A stretch of DNA of 64,000 nucleotides from Robertkochia marina (GCF_004799345.1 NZ_SSMC01000003.1:124001-188000), one strand, 5' to 3'. Shown: positions 43,690-51,946, numbered from the stretch's first letter. The notes: generated by a model from the sequence alone, not told the origin. Numbers and translations are program-made.

Positions 43690-44853
43690 ATGGAATTAGA
43701 TCTTGCTACTCAGATGAACTTTGATGCATCAGAGACACAGCAACTCGTGGCGGCTTCTGCCAGAGATTTCGCGGAACAATATATTCGTCCGAATGTAATG
43801 AAATGGGATGAGTCTCAGGAGTTTCCTGTGGAGGTATTCAAAAAGGCGGGAGAGCTTGGTTTTATGGGTGTTCTCGTTCCGGAGGAATACGGAGGTTCCG
43901 GATTAGGGTATCATGAATATATTGCTATCGTTGATGAGATCTCTCAGGTAGATCCTTCAATAGGGTTGTCTGTGGCTGCGCACAATTCTCTGTGTACAAA
44001 TCATATCTTAAGTTTCGGTACTGAAGAGCAGAAGAAGCGATGGATCCCCAAGCTGGCTACCGGAGAGTGGATCGGTGCCTGGGGACTTACGGAGCACAAT
44101 ACAGGGTCTGATGCAGGTGGTATGAATACCACGGCGGTCAAGGACGGAGACGAGTGGGTGATCAATGGAGCTAAGAACTTTATAACCCACGGTAAGAGTG
44201 GTGACGTTGCTGTTGTGATCGTAAGAACGGGAGAAAAGGGAGATTCTCATGGAATGACCGCTTTCGTTATAGAAAAAGGCACGCCCGGTTTTAGCAGTGG
44301 GAAGAAAGAAGATAAATTAGGTATGCGGGCCAGTGAAACTGCAGAGCTGGTTTTTTCAGACTGCCGTATTCCCGATGCGAATCGGCTTGGTCCTGTGGGT
44401 GATGGATTTATCCAGTCTATGAAGATACTTGATGGAGGTCGAATCTCAATCGGTGCCTTATCCTTAGGTATTGCCAAAGGTGCTTACAAGGCTGCTTTGA
44501 AGTATTCAAAAGAGCGGGTTCAATTCGGGAAGCCCATTTCCAGTTTTCAGGGAATCTCATTCAAGCTTGCAGATATGGCTACAGAAATAGAAGCCTCTGA
44601 GCTTTTATTGCATAAAGCGGCCTTCGAAAAGAATGCCGGGCGAAAGATGACCACCCTGAGTGCGATGTGTAAAATGTTTGCCTCGGAAGCCTGTGTTAGA
44701 ATTGCCAATGAGGCGGTGCAAATTCACGGGGGGTACGGGTATACAAAAGAGTTCCCTGTAGAGAAGTTTTATCGCGACTCCAAGCTGTGTACTATCGGGG
44801 AGGGAACCACTGAAATTCAGAAGTTAGTGATCTCCAGGAATATTTTAAAATAA
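43690..44853 (+). CDS. Acyl-CoA dehydrogenase
   Basis: The 387-aa FAD enzyme oxidises acyl-CoA in beta-oxidation or branched-chain amino acid breakdown. Motifs are WGLTEHNTGSDAGGMNTTA (flavin and substrate), RISIGALSLGIAKGAYKAALKYSKERVQFGKPISSFQ and the C-terminal QIHGGYGYTKEFPVEKFYRDSKLCTIGEGTTEIQK; the catalytic base is the Glu of IGEGTTE. Short-chain type by length. It lies 11 nt after the HhH gene. Confidence 0.95.
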   Translation: MELDLATQMNFDASETQQLVAASARDFAEQYIRPNVMKWDESQEFPVEVFKKAGELGFMGVLVPEEYGGSGLGYHEYIAIVDEISQVDPSIGLSVAAHNSLCTNHILSFGTEEQKKRWIPKLATGEWIGAWGLTEHNTGSDAGGMNTTAVKDGDEWVINGAKNFITHGKSGDVAVVIVRTGEKGDSHGMTAFVIEKGTPGFSSGKKEDKLGMRASETAELVFSDCRIPDANRLGPVGDGFIQSMKILDGGRISIGALSLGIAKGAYKAALKYSKERVQFGKPISSFQGISFKLADMATEIEASELLLHKAAFEKNAGRKMTTLSAMCKMFASEACVRIANEAVQIHGGYGYTKEFPVEKFYRDSKLCTIGEGTTEIQKLVISRNILK

Positions 44854-44858
44854 TCTTG

Positions 44859-44887
44859 TTTGATATTTAAATTTTGGTATATATTTG
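44859..44887 (+). promoter_or_regulatory. Promoter of rpsU
   Basis: TTTG (44859-44862), 17-nt spacer, TATATTTG (44880-44887; exact). The start codon lies 31 nt after the box. Confidence 0.7.
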
Positions 44888-44900
44888 CCCCCGTCAAAAG

Positions 44901-44912
44901 AAAGGAGGTGAT
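44901..44912 (+). promoter_or_regulatory. Full-length Shine-Dalgarno sequence of rpsU
   Basis: AAAGGAGGTGAT is the exact complement of the usual 12-nt end of 16S rRNA (ATCACCTCCTTT). GGAGG ends 10 nt before the ATG. Genes around it have little or no SD, so this is exceptional and fits autoregulation of rpsU by ribosomes lacking bS21. Confidence 0.9.
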
Positions 44913-44918
44913 AAGCTT

Positions 44919-45113
44919 ATGTTAATTATACCAGTAAAAGAAGGAGAAAATATAGATAGAGCGCTAAAGCGTTATAAGCGTAAATTCGATAAGACAGGAA
45001 CTATGCGTCAGCTAAGAAGTCGTCAGCAGTTCAATAAACCTTCTGTAGAGCGAAGAGCTCAGGTTCAAAAGGCTGCTTATATTCAGCATTTGAGAGATCA
45101 GGAGGAGATCTAA
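44919..45113 (+). CDS. rpsU: 30S ribosomal protein bS21
   Basis: A 64-aa basic protein with LIIPVKEGENIDRALKRYKRKFDKTG and the Arg/Gln-rich helix RQLRSRQQFNKPSVERRAQVQKAAY, as in other bS21. It sits near the 16S 3' end, where it helps to hide the anti-SD in Bacteroidota ribosomes. I chose ATG 44919; the frame extends upstream to 44874 but through the promoter and SD. Single gene with its own promoter and strong terminator. Confidence 0.96.
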   Translation: MLIIPVKEGENIDRALKRYKRKFDKTGTMRQLRSRQQFNKPSVERRAQVQKAAYIQHLRDQEEI

Positions 45114-45142
45114 TAGCGCAAGCTCATTTAAAGATTATATAC

Positions 45143-45178
45143 ATCCCGCAACGATTTATTCGTTGCGGGATTTTTTTT
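45143..45178 (+). terminator. Intrinsic terminator of rpsU
   Basis: Perfect 12-bp stem ATCCCGCAACGA / TCGTTGCGGGAT, loop TTTAT, then T8. Confidence 0.95.
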
Positions 45179-45193
45179 GGCTATTTTTAAACT

Positions 45194-46087
45194 ATGGAGC
45201 TCCAAAAATTTACAGACTACCTAACTCTTGAAAAACACTATGCAGCACATACGGTAACAGCGTACTGTGCAGATCTGAATGCCTTCTTTGATTTTTACCA
45301 ATCGTATTCGCATGGTGCCGATCCTGACAAGGCAGCTTACCAGGAGATAAGGACCTGGATCGTTGCCCTGGTTAATTCCGGGTTGAGTACCCGTAGTGTA
45401 AACCGAAAAGTAGCTTCTTTAAAGGCGTATTATAAATACCTCCTTCGTATTGGGGTTATTGAGGTGAACCCTTTGGATGGGCATCGATCGCTGAAGACTG
45501 CTAAAAAGGCGCAGCTTCCTTTTTCTGAAAAGGAGGTTAATCTCGTGCTGGACGAGGTTGGATTTGCGCCCGGATTTGAAGGGCTGCGTGACCGGTTGAT
45601 CATAGAGTTGTTCTATGCAACAGGTATCAGGCGCAGTGAACTTATAGAGTTAAAGGTAGAAAGTGTAGATGTGCCGCAAGGATTGCTCAGGGTGTTGGGG
45701 AAAAGGAATAAAGAGCGTGTTGTTCCTTTGATGCCCTCATTAGTACAGCGCATCAGTCAATATCTTGTGTTGAGGGAGGAGGTTGAAACAGCTGCCTCTC
45801 AGGGATATCTTCTTCTTAGAAGTAATGGATCGAAACTCTATGATTCGTTTGTTTATAGGTTGATAAATACCTATTTTAGTAAGGTGTCTGCCAAGGCAAA
45901 AACGAGTCCGCATATTTTACGGCATAGTTTTGCTACCCATTTATTGAATAATGGGGCAGACCTTAACTCGGTCAAGGAGTTATTAGGCCATTCCAGCCTG
46001 GCATCTACACAGGTCTACACCCATAATAACCTGTCTGAACTCAAGAAGCAGTTCTTAAGGCATCCAAGGAATGAAAAGAAATCCTGA
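45194..46087 (+). CDS. xerC: Tyrosine recombinase XerC-like
   Basis: A 297-aa site-specific recombinase with an N-terminal SAM-like core-binding domain (about 3-88) and a catalytic domain. The active residues are seen as R146 (ATGIRRSEL), H240 and R243 (HILRH), H266 (LLGHSSL) and Y275 (TQVYTH). Its housekeeping position between rpsU and the HPF gene and the ordinary length point to chromosome dimer resolution rather than a mobile-element integrase. Confidence 0.92.
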   Translation: MELQKFTDYLTLEKHYAAHTVTAYCADLNAFFDFYQSYSHGADPDKAAYQEIRTWIVALVNSGLSTRSVNRKVASLKAYYKYLLRIGVIEVNPLDGHRSLKTAKKAQLPFSEKEVNLVLDEVGFAPGFEGLRDRLIIELFYATGIRRSELIELKVESVDVPQGLLRVLGKRNKERVVPLMPSLVQRISQYLVLREEVETAASQGYLLLRSNGSKLYDSFVYRLINTYFSKVSAKAKTSPHILRHSFATHLLNNGADLNSVKELLGHSSLASTQVYTHNNLSELKKQFLRHPRNEKKS

Positions 46088-46121
46088 CCGAAAGCGATGT
46101 CTAACCCTAAAAACATTTGAG

Positions 46122-46424
46122 ATGGAAGTAAACACGCAATCTGTGAACTTCAATGTGGAACCGGAGTTGATCAATTTTATTCAAAAGCGTATGGATAAGC
46201 TTGATCATTTTTATGACCGTGTCATTCACTCCGACATTTATTTAAAAGTTCAAAAGACCAGCGACAAGGAGAACAAACTTGCTGAGATCAAGGTGCATGT
46301 TCCCGGCGATGAGTTCATGGTGAAAAAACAATGCAAAACCTTTGAGGAGGCGGTTGATTCAGCGGCCAGTTCTTTAGAGCGTGTTCTGACCAAAAGAAAG
46401 CAAAAACTCAGGCCTCACACCTGA
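46122..46424 (+). CDS. Ribosome hibernation promoting factor (HPF/RaiA family, short form)
   Basis: A 100-aa protein with the beta-alpha-beta-beta-beta-alpha order of HPF/YfiA: VNFNVEPELINFIQKRMDKLDHFYDRVIHSDIYLKVQ, KLAEIKVHVPGDEFMVKKQCKTFEEAVDSAASSLERVLTKRKQK. It binds the 30S decoding region in slow growth. Start taken at ATG 46122; an upstream ATG at 46071 overlaps xerC. A -7-like box AACATTTG stands 2 nt before this ATG, which is weak evidence for a separate start of transcription. Confidence 0.9.
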   Translation: MEVNTQSVNFNVEPELINFIQKRMDKLDHFYDRVIHSDIYLKVQKTSDKENKLAEIKVHVPGDEFMVKKQCKTFEEAVDSAASSLERVLTKRKQKLRPHT

Positions 46425-46447
46425 TCAGAAAATTATCTGGAATTTAT

Positions 46448-46477
46448 TTTGTAAAATGAATAATTTCTATACATTTG
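46448..46477 (+). promoter_or_regulatory. Promoter before tRNA-Thr(TGT)
   Basis: TTTG (46448-46451), 18-nt spacer, TACATTTG (46470-46477; exact). One of the best promoter matches in the window. Confidence 0.75.
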
Positions 46478-46478
46478 C

Positions 46479-46507
46479 AGTCCGTTAGAAATAGCGGACT
46501 TTTTTTA
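46479..46507 (+). terminator. Intrinsic terminator hairpin between the promoter and tRNA-Thr(TGT)
   Basis: AGTCCGTTA-GAAA-TAGCGGACT (9-bp stem with one G-U, GNRA loop) followed by T7. It begins 2 nt after the -7 box, so it either ends the HPF transcript or stops or shapes the new transcript almost at once. Confidence 0.8.
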
Positions 46508-46514
46508 TGAAAAT

Positions 46515-46588
46515 GCCGATGTAGCTCAGCTGGCTAGAGCAGCTGATTTGTAATCAGCAGGTCGTGGGTTCGAGTCCCTCTATCGGCT
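46515..46588 (+). tRNA. tRNA-Thr (anticodon TGT)
   Basis: A 74-nt cloverleaf: acceptor GCCGATG / TATCGGC, D arm with AGCTCAGCTGGCTAGAGC, anticodon stem GCTGA / TCAGC around the loop TTTGTAA (anticodon TGT), T arm GTGGGTTCGAGTCCC. No CCA in the gene. Its 3' end recurs twice downstream in a 104-bp tandem repeat. Confidence 0.96.
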
Positions 46589-46799
46589 CTCTTGAAATAC
46601 TGAATTTGACACCTGTTTACTCAGGTTGATTAAGAAGGGGAGGGGCGAGAAGCCTGTCCCGAGCATGGTCGAGGGGAGTCCCTCTATCGGCTCTCTTGAA
46701 ATACTGAATTTGACACCTGTTTACTCAGGTTGATTAAGAAGGGGAGGGGCGAGAAGCCTGTCCCGAGCATGGTCGAGGGGAGTCCCTCTATCGGCTCTC
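46572..46799 (+). repeat. 104-bp tandem repeat carrying tRNA-Thr 3' ends
   Basis: Units run 46572-46675 and 46676-46779, with a third partial unit from 46780 to about 46799. Each unit starts with GAGTCCCTCTATCGGCT, the last 17 nt of tRNA-Thr(TGT). The two full units are virtually identical. The rest of the unit holds a GC-rich CCCGAGCATGGTCGAGGGG segment. Confidence 0.92.
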
Positions 46800-47002
46800 T
46801 TTGAAAGGATGAAATTAAGATCGGAATATGTTTCGGTCAGTAGATTCCGGGAAGATCATGGGTCTTCGGATCTGTAGGGTTTTATGCCCTTTTTCAGGTT
46901 CCTTGAAATTTTGAAATGGCAACGCGTTTTACAATGCTTTTTACTGAAGCTTAGTGCTTTGTGAAGCAGCGGTAAAAAAAACGCGAAAAAGACATAAAAA
47001 AA

Positions 47003-47034
47003 CTTGTACAGAGTTGGGTTTCCTACTATATTTG
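47003..47034 (+). promoter_or_regulatory. Promoter of the tRNA-Tyr, tRNA-Gly unit
   Basis: CTTG (47003-47006), 20-nt spacer, TATATTTG (47027-47034; exact), 41 nt before tRNA-Tyr. Confidence 0.65.
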
Positions 47035-47075
47035 CCCGCTCAAACAAGTAAGGTTGTATACTTAAATACGGCTTC

Positions 47076-47158
47076 GGGGAGATACTCAAGCGGCCAACGA
47101 GGACAGACTGTAAATCTGTTGGTTTTTACCTTCGCAGGTTCGAATCCTGCTCTCCCCA
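47076..47158 (+). tRNA. tRNA-Tyr (anticodon GTA)
   Basis: An 83-nt class II tRNA with a long variable arm. Acceptor GGGGAGA / TCTCCCC, anticodon loop CTGTAAA within CAGA / TCTG, T arm GCAGGTTCGAATCCTGC. Discriminator A. Confidence 0.96.
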
Positions 47159-47197
47159 CTACGAATTCGGAAACAAGATGATTATCTTGTTTAAAAG

Positions 47198-47271
<74 letters not shown>

Positions 47272-47280
47272 TAAAATCTT

Positions 47281-47308
47281 ACCGAACTTTAACCTGGTTC
47301 GGTTTTTT
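47281..47308 (+). terminator. Intrinsic terminator of the tRNA-Tyr, tRNA-Gly unit
   Basis: ACCGAAC-TTTAACCTG-GTTCGGT followed by T5, 11 nt after tRNA-Gly. Confidence 0.85.
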
Positions 47309-47326
47309 AAAGTCTCTGAAGAGTTT

Positions 47327-47334
47327 TATCTTTG
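47327..47334 (+). promoter_or_regulatory. -7 box for the tRNA-Thr, tuf operon
   Basis: TATCTTTG, an exact match, 99 nt before tRNA-Thr(GGT). The region 19 nt upstream is a T run with no G. Confidence 0.5.
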
Positions 47335-47433
47335 TTGCACTTTCCTAAAGTAATACAAGGCCTTTTTCTGAAGAGTTCTTTAAGAGTCACTAAGCCGGCC
47401 GGTAGGCGGGCATTTTTGGTGATGTCTTAATAA

Positions 47434-47505
47434 GCCGACGTAGCTCAGGGGTAGAGCGCTTCCTTGGTAAGGAAGAGGTCACGAGTTCAATTCTCGTCGT
47501 TGGCT
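47434..47505 (+). tRNA. tRNA-Thr (anticodon GGT)
   Basis: A 72-nt cloverleaf: acceptor GCCGACG / CGTTGGC, anticodon stem CTTCC / GGAAG around TTGGTAA, T arm CACGAGTTCAATTCTCGT. First element of the tuf-rpoC operon, 56 nt before tuf. Confidence 0.96.
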
Positions 47506-47561
47506 CTTGTTGCGTTTAAATTTGAACACTAATATATAACTAAGATTAAAATTATTAAATC

Positions 47562-48749
47562 ATGGCAAAGGAAACTTTTGATCGTTCCAAACCGCACTTA
47601 AATATAGGTACTATTGGACACGTTGATCACGGTAAAACTACTTTGACTGCTGCTATTACTAAGGTGTTAGCAGACGCTGGTCTTTCTGAGTCTCGTTCAT
47701 TCGATTCTATCGACAACGCACCAGAAGAAAAAGAAAGAGGTATTACTATTAATACTTCACACGTAGAATACCAAACTGCTAACCGTCACTACGCACACGT
47801 TGACTGTCCTGGTCACGCTGACTACGTTAAGAACATGGTAACTGGTGCTGCTCAGATGGACGGTGCTATTTTGGTAGTAGCTGCTACTGATGGTCCTATG
47901 CCACAAACTCGTGAGCACATCCTTCTTGGACGTCAGGTAGGTGTTCCAAGAATCGTTGTATTCCTTAACAAAGTGGATATGGTTGACGATGAGGAGCTTC
48001 TTGAGCTGGTTGAGATGGAAGTAAGAGAGCTTCTTTCTTTCTACGAGTATGACGGAGATAACGGACCTGTAATTCCAGGATCTGCACTTGGTGCTCTTAA
48101 CGGAGAGCAGGAGTGGGTTGACTCTGTAATGAAGCTTATGGACGCTGTTGACGAGTGGATCGAACTTCCTCAGCGTGATGTAGATAAGGATTTCCTTATG
48201 CCGGTTGAGGACGTATTCACTATTACTGGTCGTGGTACTGTAGCAACAGGACGTATCGAGTCTGGTGTAGCTCACACTGGTGACCCTGTAGAGATCATCG
48301 GTATGGGAGCTGAGAAGCTTACTTCAACTATCACCGGGGTAGAGATGTTCCGTAAGATCCTTGACAGAGGTGAAGCTGGAGATAACGTAGGTATCCTTCT
48401 AAGAGGTATCGAGAAGTCTGATATCAAGAGAGGTATGGTTATCTGTAAGCCAGGATCTGTGAAGCCACACGCTAAATTCAAAGCTGAGGTGTATATCCTT
48501 AAGAAAGAAGAAGGTGGGCGTCACACTCCATTCCACAACAACTACCGTCCTCAGTTCTACGTACGTACAACTGACGTAACCGGAACTATCAGTCTTCCTG
48601 ACGGAGTTGAAATGGTAATGCCAGGTGATAACCTTACTATTACTGTAGATCTTATTCAGCCTATCGCACTTAACAAAGGTCTGCGTTTCGCGATCCGTGA
48701 AGGTGGTAGAACTGTAGGAGCTGGTCAGGTTACTGAGATTTTAGACTAA
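47562..48749 (+). CDS. tuf: Elongation factor Tu
   Basis: A 395-aa GTPase that brings aminoacyl-tRNA to the ribosome. G1 is GHVDHGKT (19-26), G2 region [13 protein letters not shown]3 DCPGHADY, G4 NKVD; domains 2 and 3 follow with [18 protein letters not shown] and [24 protein letters not shown]. Codon use is much more biased than in neighbours (many GGT, GTA, CTT), as expected of a very highly expressed gene. It is flanked by tRNA-Thr and tRNA-Trp. Confidence 0.99.
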   Translation: MAKETFDRSKPHLNIGTIGHVDHGKTTLTAAITKVLADAGLSESRSFDSIDNAPEEKERGITINTSHVEYQTANRHYAHVDCPGHADYVKNMVTGAAQMDGAILVVAATDGPMPQTREHILLGRQVGVPRIVVFLNKVDMVDDEELLELVEMEVRELLSFYEYDGDNGPVIPGSALGALNGEQEWVDSVMKLMDAVDEWIELPQRDVDKDFLMPVEDVFTITGRGTVATGRIESGVAHTGDPVEIIGMGAEKLTSTITGVEMFRKILDRGEAGDNVGILLRGIEKSDIKRGMVICKPGSVKPHAKFKAEVYILKKEEGGRHTPFHNNYRPQFYVRTTDVTGTISLPDGVEMVMPGDNLTITVDLIQPIALNKGLRFAIREGGRTVGAGQVTEILD

Positions 48750-48768
48750 GTTCTAGATAAATAATTTT

Positions 48769-48813
48769 CAAGTTAAGGGTATCCTGTCGTCAGGCGGGAT
48801 GCCTTTAAACTTG
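48769..48813 (+). other. RNA hairpin between tuf and tRNA-Trp
   Basis: A long imperfect stem: CAAGTT / AACTTG at the base, AAGG / CCTT, ATCC / GGAT and CTG / CAG towards a TCGT loop. No T tail follows, so it is more likely an RNA-processing or stability structure than a terminator. It ends 5 nt before tRNA-Trp. Confidence 0.6.
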
Positions 48814-48818
48814 AATAG

Positions 48819-48889
48819 ACGGGTGTAGTTCAAGGGTAGAATAGCGGTCTCCAAAACCGTTGATGGGAGTTCGAATCTCTCCACCCGTG
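48819..48889 (+). tRNA. tRNA-Trp (anticodon CCA)
   Basis: A 71-nt cloverleaf: acceptor ACGGGTG / CACCCGT, anticodon loop CTCCAAA, T arm GGGAGTTCGAATCTCTC, discriminator G. Its place between tuf and secE is conserved in many bacteria. Confidence 0.96.
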
Positions 48890-48912
48890 CAAAATAGTAA
48901 TACGAAGATACT

Positions 48913-49098
48913 ATGGTAAATTATATCAAAGAGTCGTTCGAAGAGTTGAGAACGAATGTGACCTGGCCAAGCTGGGCAGAAGGACAGAATCTGATGGTGG
49001 TAGTGGCAGTGTTTTCCATTCTCTTTTCTTTGACGATCTGGGGAATAGATACAGTGTTCAGTAAAGTGATCAGTTTCTATTTCAGTTTAATCAGCTAA
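48913..49098 (+). CDS. secE: Preprotein translocase subunit SecE
   Basis: A 61-aa protein with a short amphipathic N-terminal helix (IKESFEELRTNVTWPSWAE) and one membrane helix (about 25-54). This is the short single-span SecE that clamps SecY. Directly upstream of nusG, as is usual. Confidence 0.95.
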   Translation: MVNYIKESFEELRTNVTWPSWAEGQNLMVVVAVFSILFSLTIWGIDTVFSKVISFYFSLIS

Positions 49099-49122
49099 GA
49101 ATTTTAAAGCATTTTTATTGCA

Positions 49123-49674
49123 ATGGCAGAAGCATTAGCAAAACAGTGGTACGTTGTAAGAGCCGTTAGTGGTCAGGAGAACAAGGTTAAGGGGTATATC
49201 GAGCAAGAGATCGCCCGACTTGGTTATGCTGACTATGTAGACGAGGTATTGGTGCCTACTGAAAAAGTGATCCAGATACGTAACGGGAAAAAGATCAGTA
49301 AGGAACGGGTGTATTTTCCGGGCTACGTAATGGTGAAGGCTAATCTTGGCGGAGAGGTTGTTCACGTGATCAAATCGATTACAGGGGTGATCGGTTTTCT
49401 CGGAGAGGTAAAAGGAGGAGATCCTGTGCCGTTGAGAAAATCTGAAGTGAACAGAATGTTAGGTAAGGTAGATGAGCTGACTGTTAAGACAGACAATGTG
49501 GCGATACCTTATACCATTGGAGAAACTGTAAAAGTGATCGACGGACCGTTTAATGGATTTAACGGTACGGTAGAAAAGATCAATGAAGAAAAGCGTAAGC
49601 TCGAGGTAATGGTGAAGATCTTCGGTCGTAAGACTCCGCTTGAATTGAGCTATATGCAGGTAGAGAAAGTATAA
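49123..49674 (+). CDS. nusG: Transcription termination/antitermination protein NusG
   Basis: A 183-aa protein with the NGN domain (WYVVRAVSGQENKVKGYIEQEI, FPGYVMVKANLGGE, ITGVIGFLG) and the C-terminal KOW domain (VKVIDGPFNGFNGTVEKINEEKRKLEVMVKIFGRKTPLEL). It binds RNA polymerase and links it to Rho or ribosomal protein uS10. Length normal. Confidence 0.98.
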   Translation: MAEALAKQWYVVRAVSGQENKVKGYIEQEIARLGYADYVDEVLVPTEKVIQIRNGKKISKERVYFPGYVMVKANLGGEVVHVIKSITGVIGFLGEVKGGDPVPLRKSEVNRMLGKVDELTVKTDNVAIPYTIGETVKVIDGPFNGFNGTVEKINEEKRKLEVMVKIFGRKTPLELSYMQVEKV

Positions 49675-49745
49675 TTGTTACATTATATACTAGATTCGCC
49701 TTGCTTCCATTAGGGCGTATCAAAATTAAATTGAACTATTAAACA

Positions 49746-50183
49746 ATGGCAAAAGAAGTTAGTAAAGTAGTTAAACTACAAGTTAGGGGAGGTGCTGCGA
49801 ATCCGTCGCCACCGGTTGGACCCGCTCTAGGTGCTGCCGGCGTTAACATCATGGAGTTCTGTAAGCAGTTTAATGCTCGTACACAGGACAAACCGGGTAA
49901 AGTATTACCTGTTGTTATCACCGTATACTCAGATAAGTCGTTCGACTTCGTAGTAAAGACACCGCCAGCGGCAGTTCAGCTTATGGAAGCGGCAAAGGTT
50001 AAAAAGGGTTCAGGAGAGCCAAACCGTAAGAAAGTAGCGAGCGTAACCTGGGATCAGGTAAAAACGATCGCAGAAGACAAAATGCAGGATCTGAATGCAT
50101 TTACCGTAGAATCGGCCATGAGCATGGTTGCTGGTACTGCAAGATCAATGGGTCTAACGGTTTCAGGTGAAAAGCCTTTTTAA
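49746..50183 (+). CDS. rplK: 50S ribosomal protein uL11
   Basis: A 145-aa protein with the uL11 N-terminal stretch [37 protein letters not shown], and the C-terminal rRNA-binding signature. Part of the stalk base. First of four ribosomal protein genes after nusG. Confidence 0.98.
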   Translation: MAKEVSKVVKLQVRGGAANPSPPVGPALGAAGVNIMEFCKQFNARTQDKPGKVLPVVITVYSDKSFDFVVKTPPAAVQLMEAAKVKKGSGEPNRKKVASVTWDQVKTIAEDKMQDLNAFTVESAMSMVAGTARSMGLTVSGEKPF

Positions 50184-50202
50184 CTCTTAAACGAATCTGG
50201 AA

Positions 50203-50892
50203 ATGGCACGATTAACGAAAAAGCAAAAAGAAGCTGCAGCTAAATTAGACAGAAGTAAACTATACTCTGTTTCTGAAGCTTCTCAATTAGTAAAAGATAT
50301 CACTAACGTAAACTTTGATGCATCTGTTGACCTGGCAGTGCGTTTGGGAGTAGATCCTCGTAAGGCGAATCAAATGGTTCGTGGCGTGGTTACCCTTCCT
50401 CACGGAACCGGGAAAGACGTAAAGGTTCTTGCTCTGGTAACTCCTGATAAGGAGGCTGAAGCTAAAGAGGCCGGTGCAGACTACGTAGGGTTAGATGAGT
50501 ATCTGCAAAAGATCAAAGACGGTTGGACTGATGTTGATGTGATCATCACCATGCCAAGCGTAATGGGTAAACTTGGACCATTAGGACGTATCCTTGGGCC
50601 AAGAGGTTTAATGCCAAACCCAAAGACCGGTACGGTAACTATGGATGTTGCCAAAGCGGTAGGAGAGGTGAAGGCCGGTAAGATCGACTTTAAAGTTGAT
50701 AAGACAGGTATCGTACACGCTTCTATCGGAAAAGCATCTTTCTCTGCAGAGAAGATCGCCGGAAATGCGAACGAATTAATTCAAACTTTAATTAAACTTA
50801 AGCCAACTGCGGCTAAGGGTACCTACATCAAAAGTATCTCTATGTCGAGTACTATGAGTCCAGGGGTGCCTGTCGATCCTAAAGCAGTTTAA
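50203..50892 (+). CDS. rplA: 50S ribosomal protein uL1
   Basis: A 229-aa protein of the L1 stalk. The signature is [24 protein letters not shown]. It lies 19 nt after rplK, and L1 often represses this operon by binding the rplK leader; a short GCC/GGC stem-loop is visible at 49697-49722 but a clear L1 site is not. Confidence 0.98.
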   Translation: MARLTKKQKEAAAKLDRSKLYSVSEASQLVKDITNVNFDASVDLAVRLGVDPRKANQMVRGVVTLPHGTGKDVKVLALVTPDKEAEAKEAGADYVGLDEYLQKIKDGWTDVDVIITMPSVMGKLGPLGRILGPRGLMPNPKTGTVTMDVAKAVGEVKAGKIDFKVDKTGIVHASIGKASFSAEKIAGNANELIQTLIKLKPTAAKGTYIKSISMSSTMSPGVPVDPKAV

Positions 50893-50917
50893 TTGGCAGT
50901 TGTAAATTTTTGACATC

Positions 50918-51439
50918 ATGACTAGAGAAGAAAAGTTAACGGTAATAGAAGATTTGACTGCACAGTTAGCTGAAAGTGGCATCATTTACCTTGCCGACAT
51001 TTCAGGATTAGACGCCCAAACAACCTCTAATTTAAGAAGAGCTTGTTTTAAGGCAAACATTAAGCTTGCAGTTGTTAAGAATACCTTGCTTGCAAAAGCA
51101 ATGGAAGCTTCTGATAAGGATTTCGGAGACCTTCCTTCTACCTTGAAAGGAAACACCTCTCTGATGCTTTCAGAAACCGGTAACGCTCCGGCTAAACTCA
51201 TCAAGGATTTTAGAAAAAAATCTAATAAGCCTTTACTTAAAGGAGCCTTTATTGAAGAGGCGATCTTTATCGGAGATGAGCAACTGGAAACTCTTGTGGC
51301 TATCAAGTCTAAGGAGGAAGTTATCGGAGATATCATCGGATTACTGCAGTCGCCTGCTAAGAACGTTATCAGCGGTCTTAAGAGTGGTGGCGGTAAACTG
51401 GCCGGTATCCTGAAAACCCTTTCAGAAAAAGAATCATAG
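50918..51439 (+). CDS. rplJ: 50S ribosomal protein uL10
   Basis: A 173-aa stalk protein, MTREEKLTVIEDLTAQLAESGIIYLADISGLDAQTTSNLRRACFKANIKLAVVKNTLLAKA, with a C-terminal helix that binds L7/L12 dimers. Only 25 nt separate it from rplA, so the long L10 leader found in gammaproteobacteria is absent. Confidence 0.97.
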   Translation: MTREEKLTVIEDLTAQLAESGIIYLADISGLDAQTTSNLRRACFKANIKLAVVKNTLLAKAMEASDKDFGDLPSTLKGNTSLMLSETGNAPAKLIKDFRKKSNKPLLKGAFIEEAIFIGDEQLETLVAIKSKEEVIGDIIGLLQSPAKNVISGLKSGGGKLAGILKTLSEKES

Positions 51440-51491
51440 AACGCACTTTAATTATTATACATTAAAATTTTATATTTAAAAACGATAGAAA

Positions 51492-51869
51492 ATGGCAGAT
51501 TTAAAAGATTTTGCAGAACAATTGGTTAACCTTACCGTAAAAGAAGTAAACGAGTTAGCTGATATCCTTAAAGAAGAATATGGTATCGAGCCTGCTGCTG
51601 CTGCAGTTGCTGTAGCTGGTGGTGCTGCCGCCGGTGGTGGTGAAGCCGCTGAGGAGAAAACTGAATTTGACGTTATCCTTAAGTCAGCTGGTTCTTCTAA
51701 GCTTGCAGTTGTTAAGCTTGTAAAAGAACTTACAGGTCTCGGACTGAAAGATGCTAAAGAAATGGTTGATAGCGCCCCTAAAGCTATCAAAGAAGGCGTT
51801 TCTAAAGACGAGGCCGAAGGTCTTAAGAAGTCTTTAGAGGAGGCTGGTGCTGAGGTAGAATTGAAGTAA
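51492..51869 (+). CDS. rplL: 50S ribosomal protein bL7/bL12
   Basis: A 125-aa protein with an N-terminal dimerisation domain, an Ala/Gly-rich hinge (about 35-55), and the C-terminal factor-binding domain [47 protein letters not shown]. Strong codon bias as in tuf. Confidence 0.98.
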   Translation: MADLKDFAEQLVNLTVKEVNELADILKEEYGIEPAAAAVAVAGGAAAGGGEAAEEKTEFDVILKSAGSSKLAVVKLVKELTGLGLKDAKEMVDSAPKAIKEGVSKDEAEGLKKSLEEAGAEVELK

Positions 51870-51901
51870 TTTTGCCCTACAGCGCAAGGCTGTAAAAACA
51901 C

Positions 51902-51946
51902 GGTTTAGGTCTGTCCCCAATAGCGGGGATAAGGCCTAAACCCTTT
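51902..51946 (+). promoter_or_regulatory. Hairpin between rplL and rpoB (attenuator or processing site)
   Basis: Outer stem GGTTTAGG / CCTAAACC and inner stem TCCCC / GGGGA, followed by CTTTT. It sits where E. coli has both a partial terminator and an RNase III site that lower rpoBC relative to rplJL. The short T run suggests partial termination. Confidence 0.65.

Noticed and set aside
45194-46087. xerC as the integrase of a mobile island inserted at the nearby tRNA-Thr gene
   Set aside because: The gene is of housekeeping XerC type and length, lies upstream of the HPF gene, and no island genes lie between it and the tRNA.
46572-46799. CRISPR-like array at the 104-bp repeats
   Set aside because: The repeats are contiguous with no unique spacers and no cas genes are present.
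47757-48275. Long minus-strand ORF (172 codons) inside tuf
   Set aside because: A shadow of strong tuf codon bias; its translation has no sensible composition.
49697-49722. Possible L1-binding leader upstream of rplK
   Set aside because: A short GCC/GGC stem is visible, but the conserved L1 target shape could not be recognised by eye.
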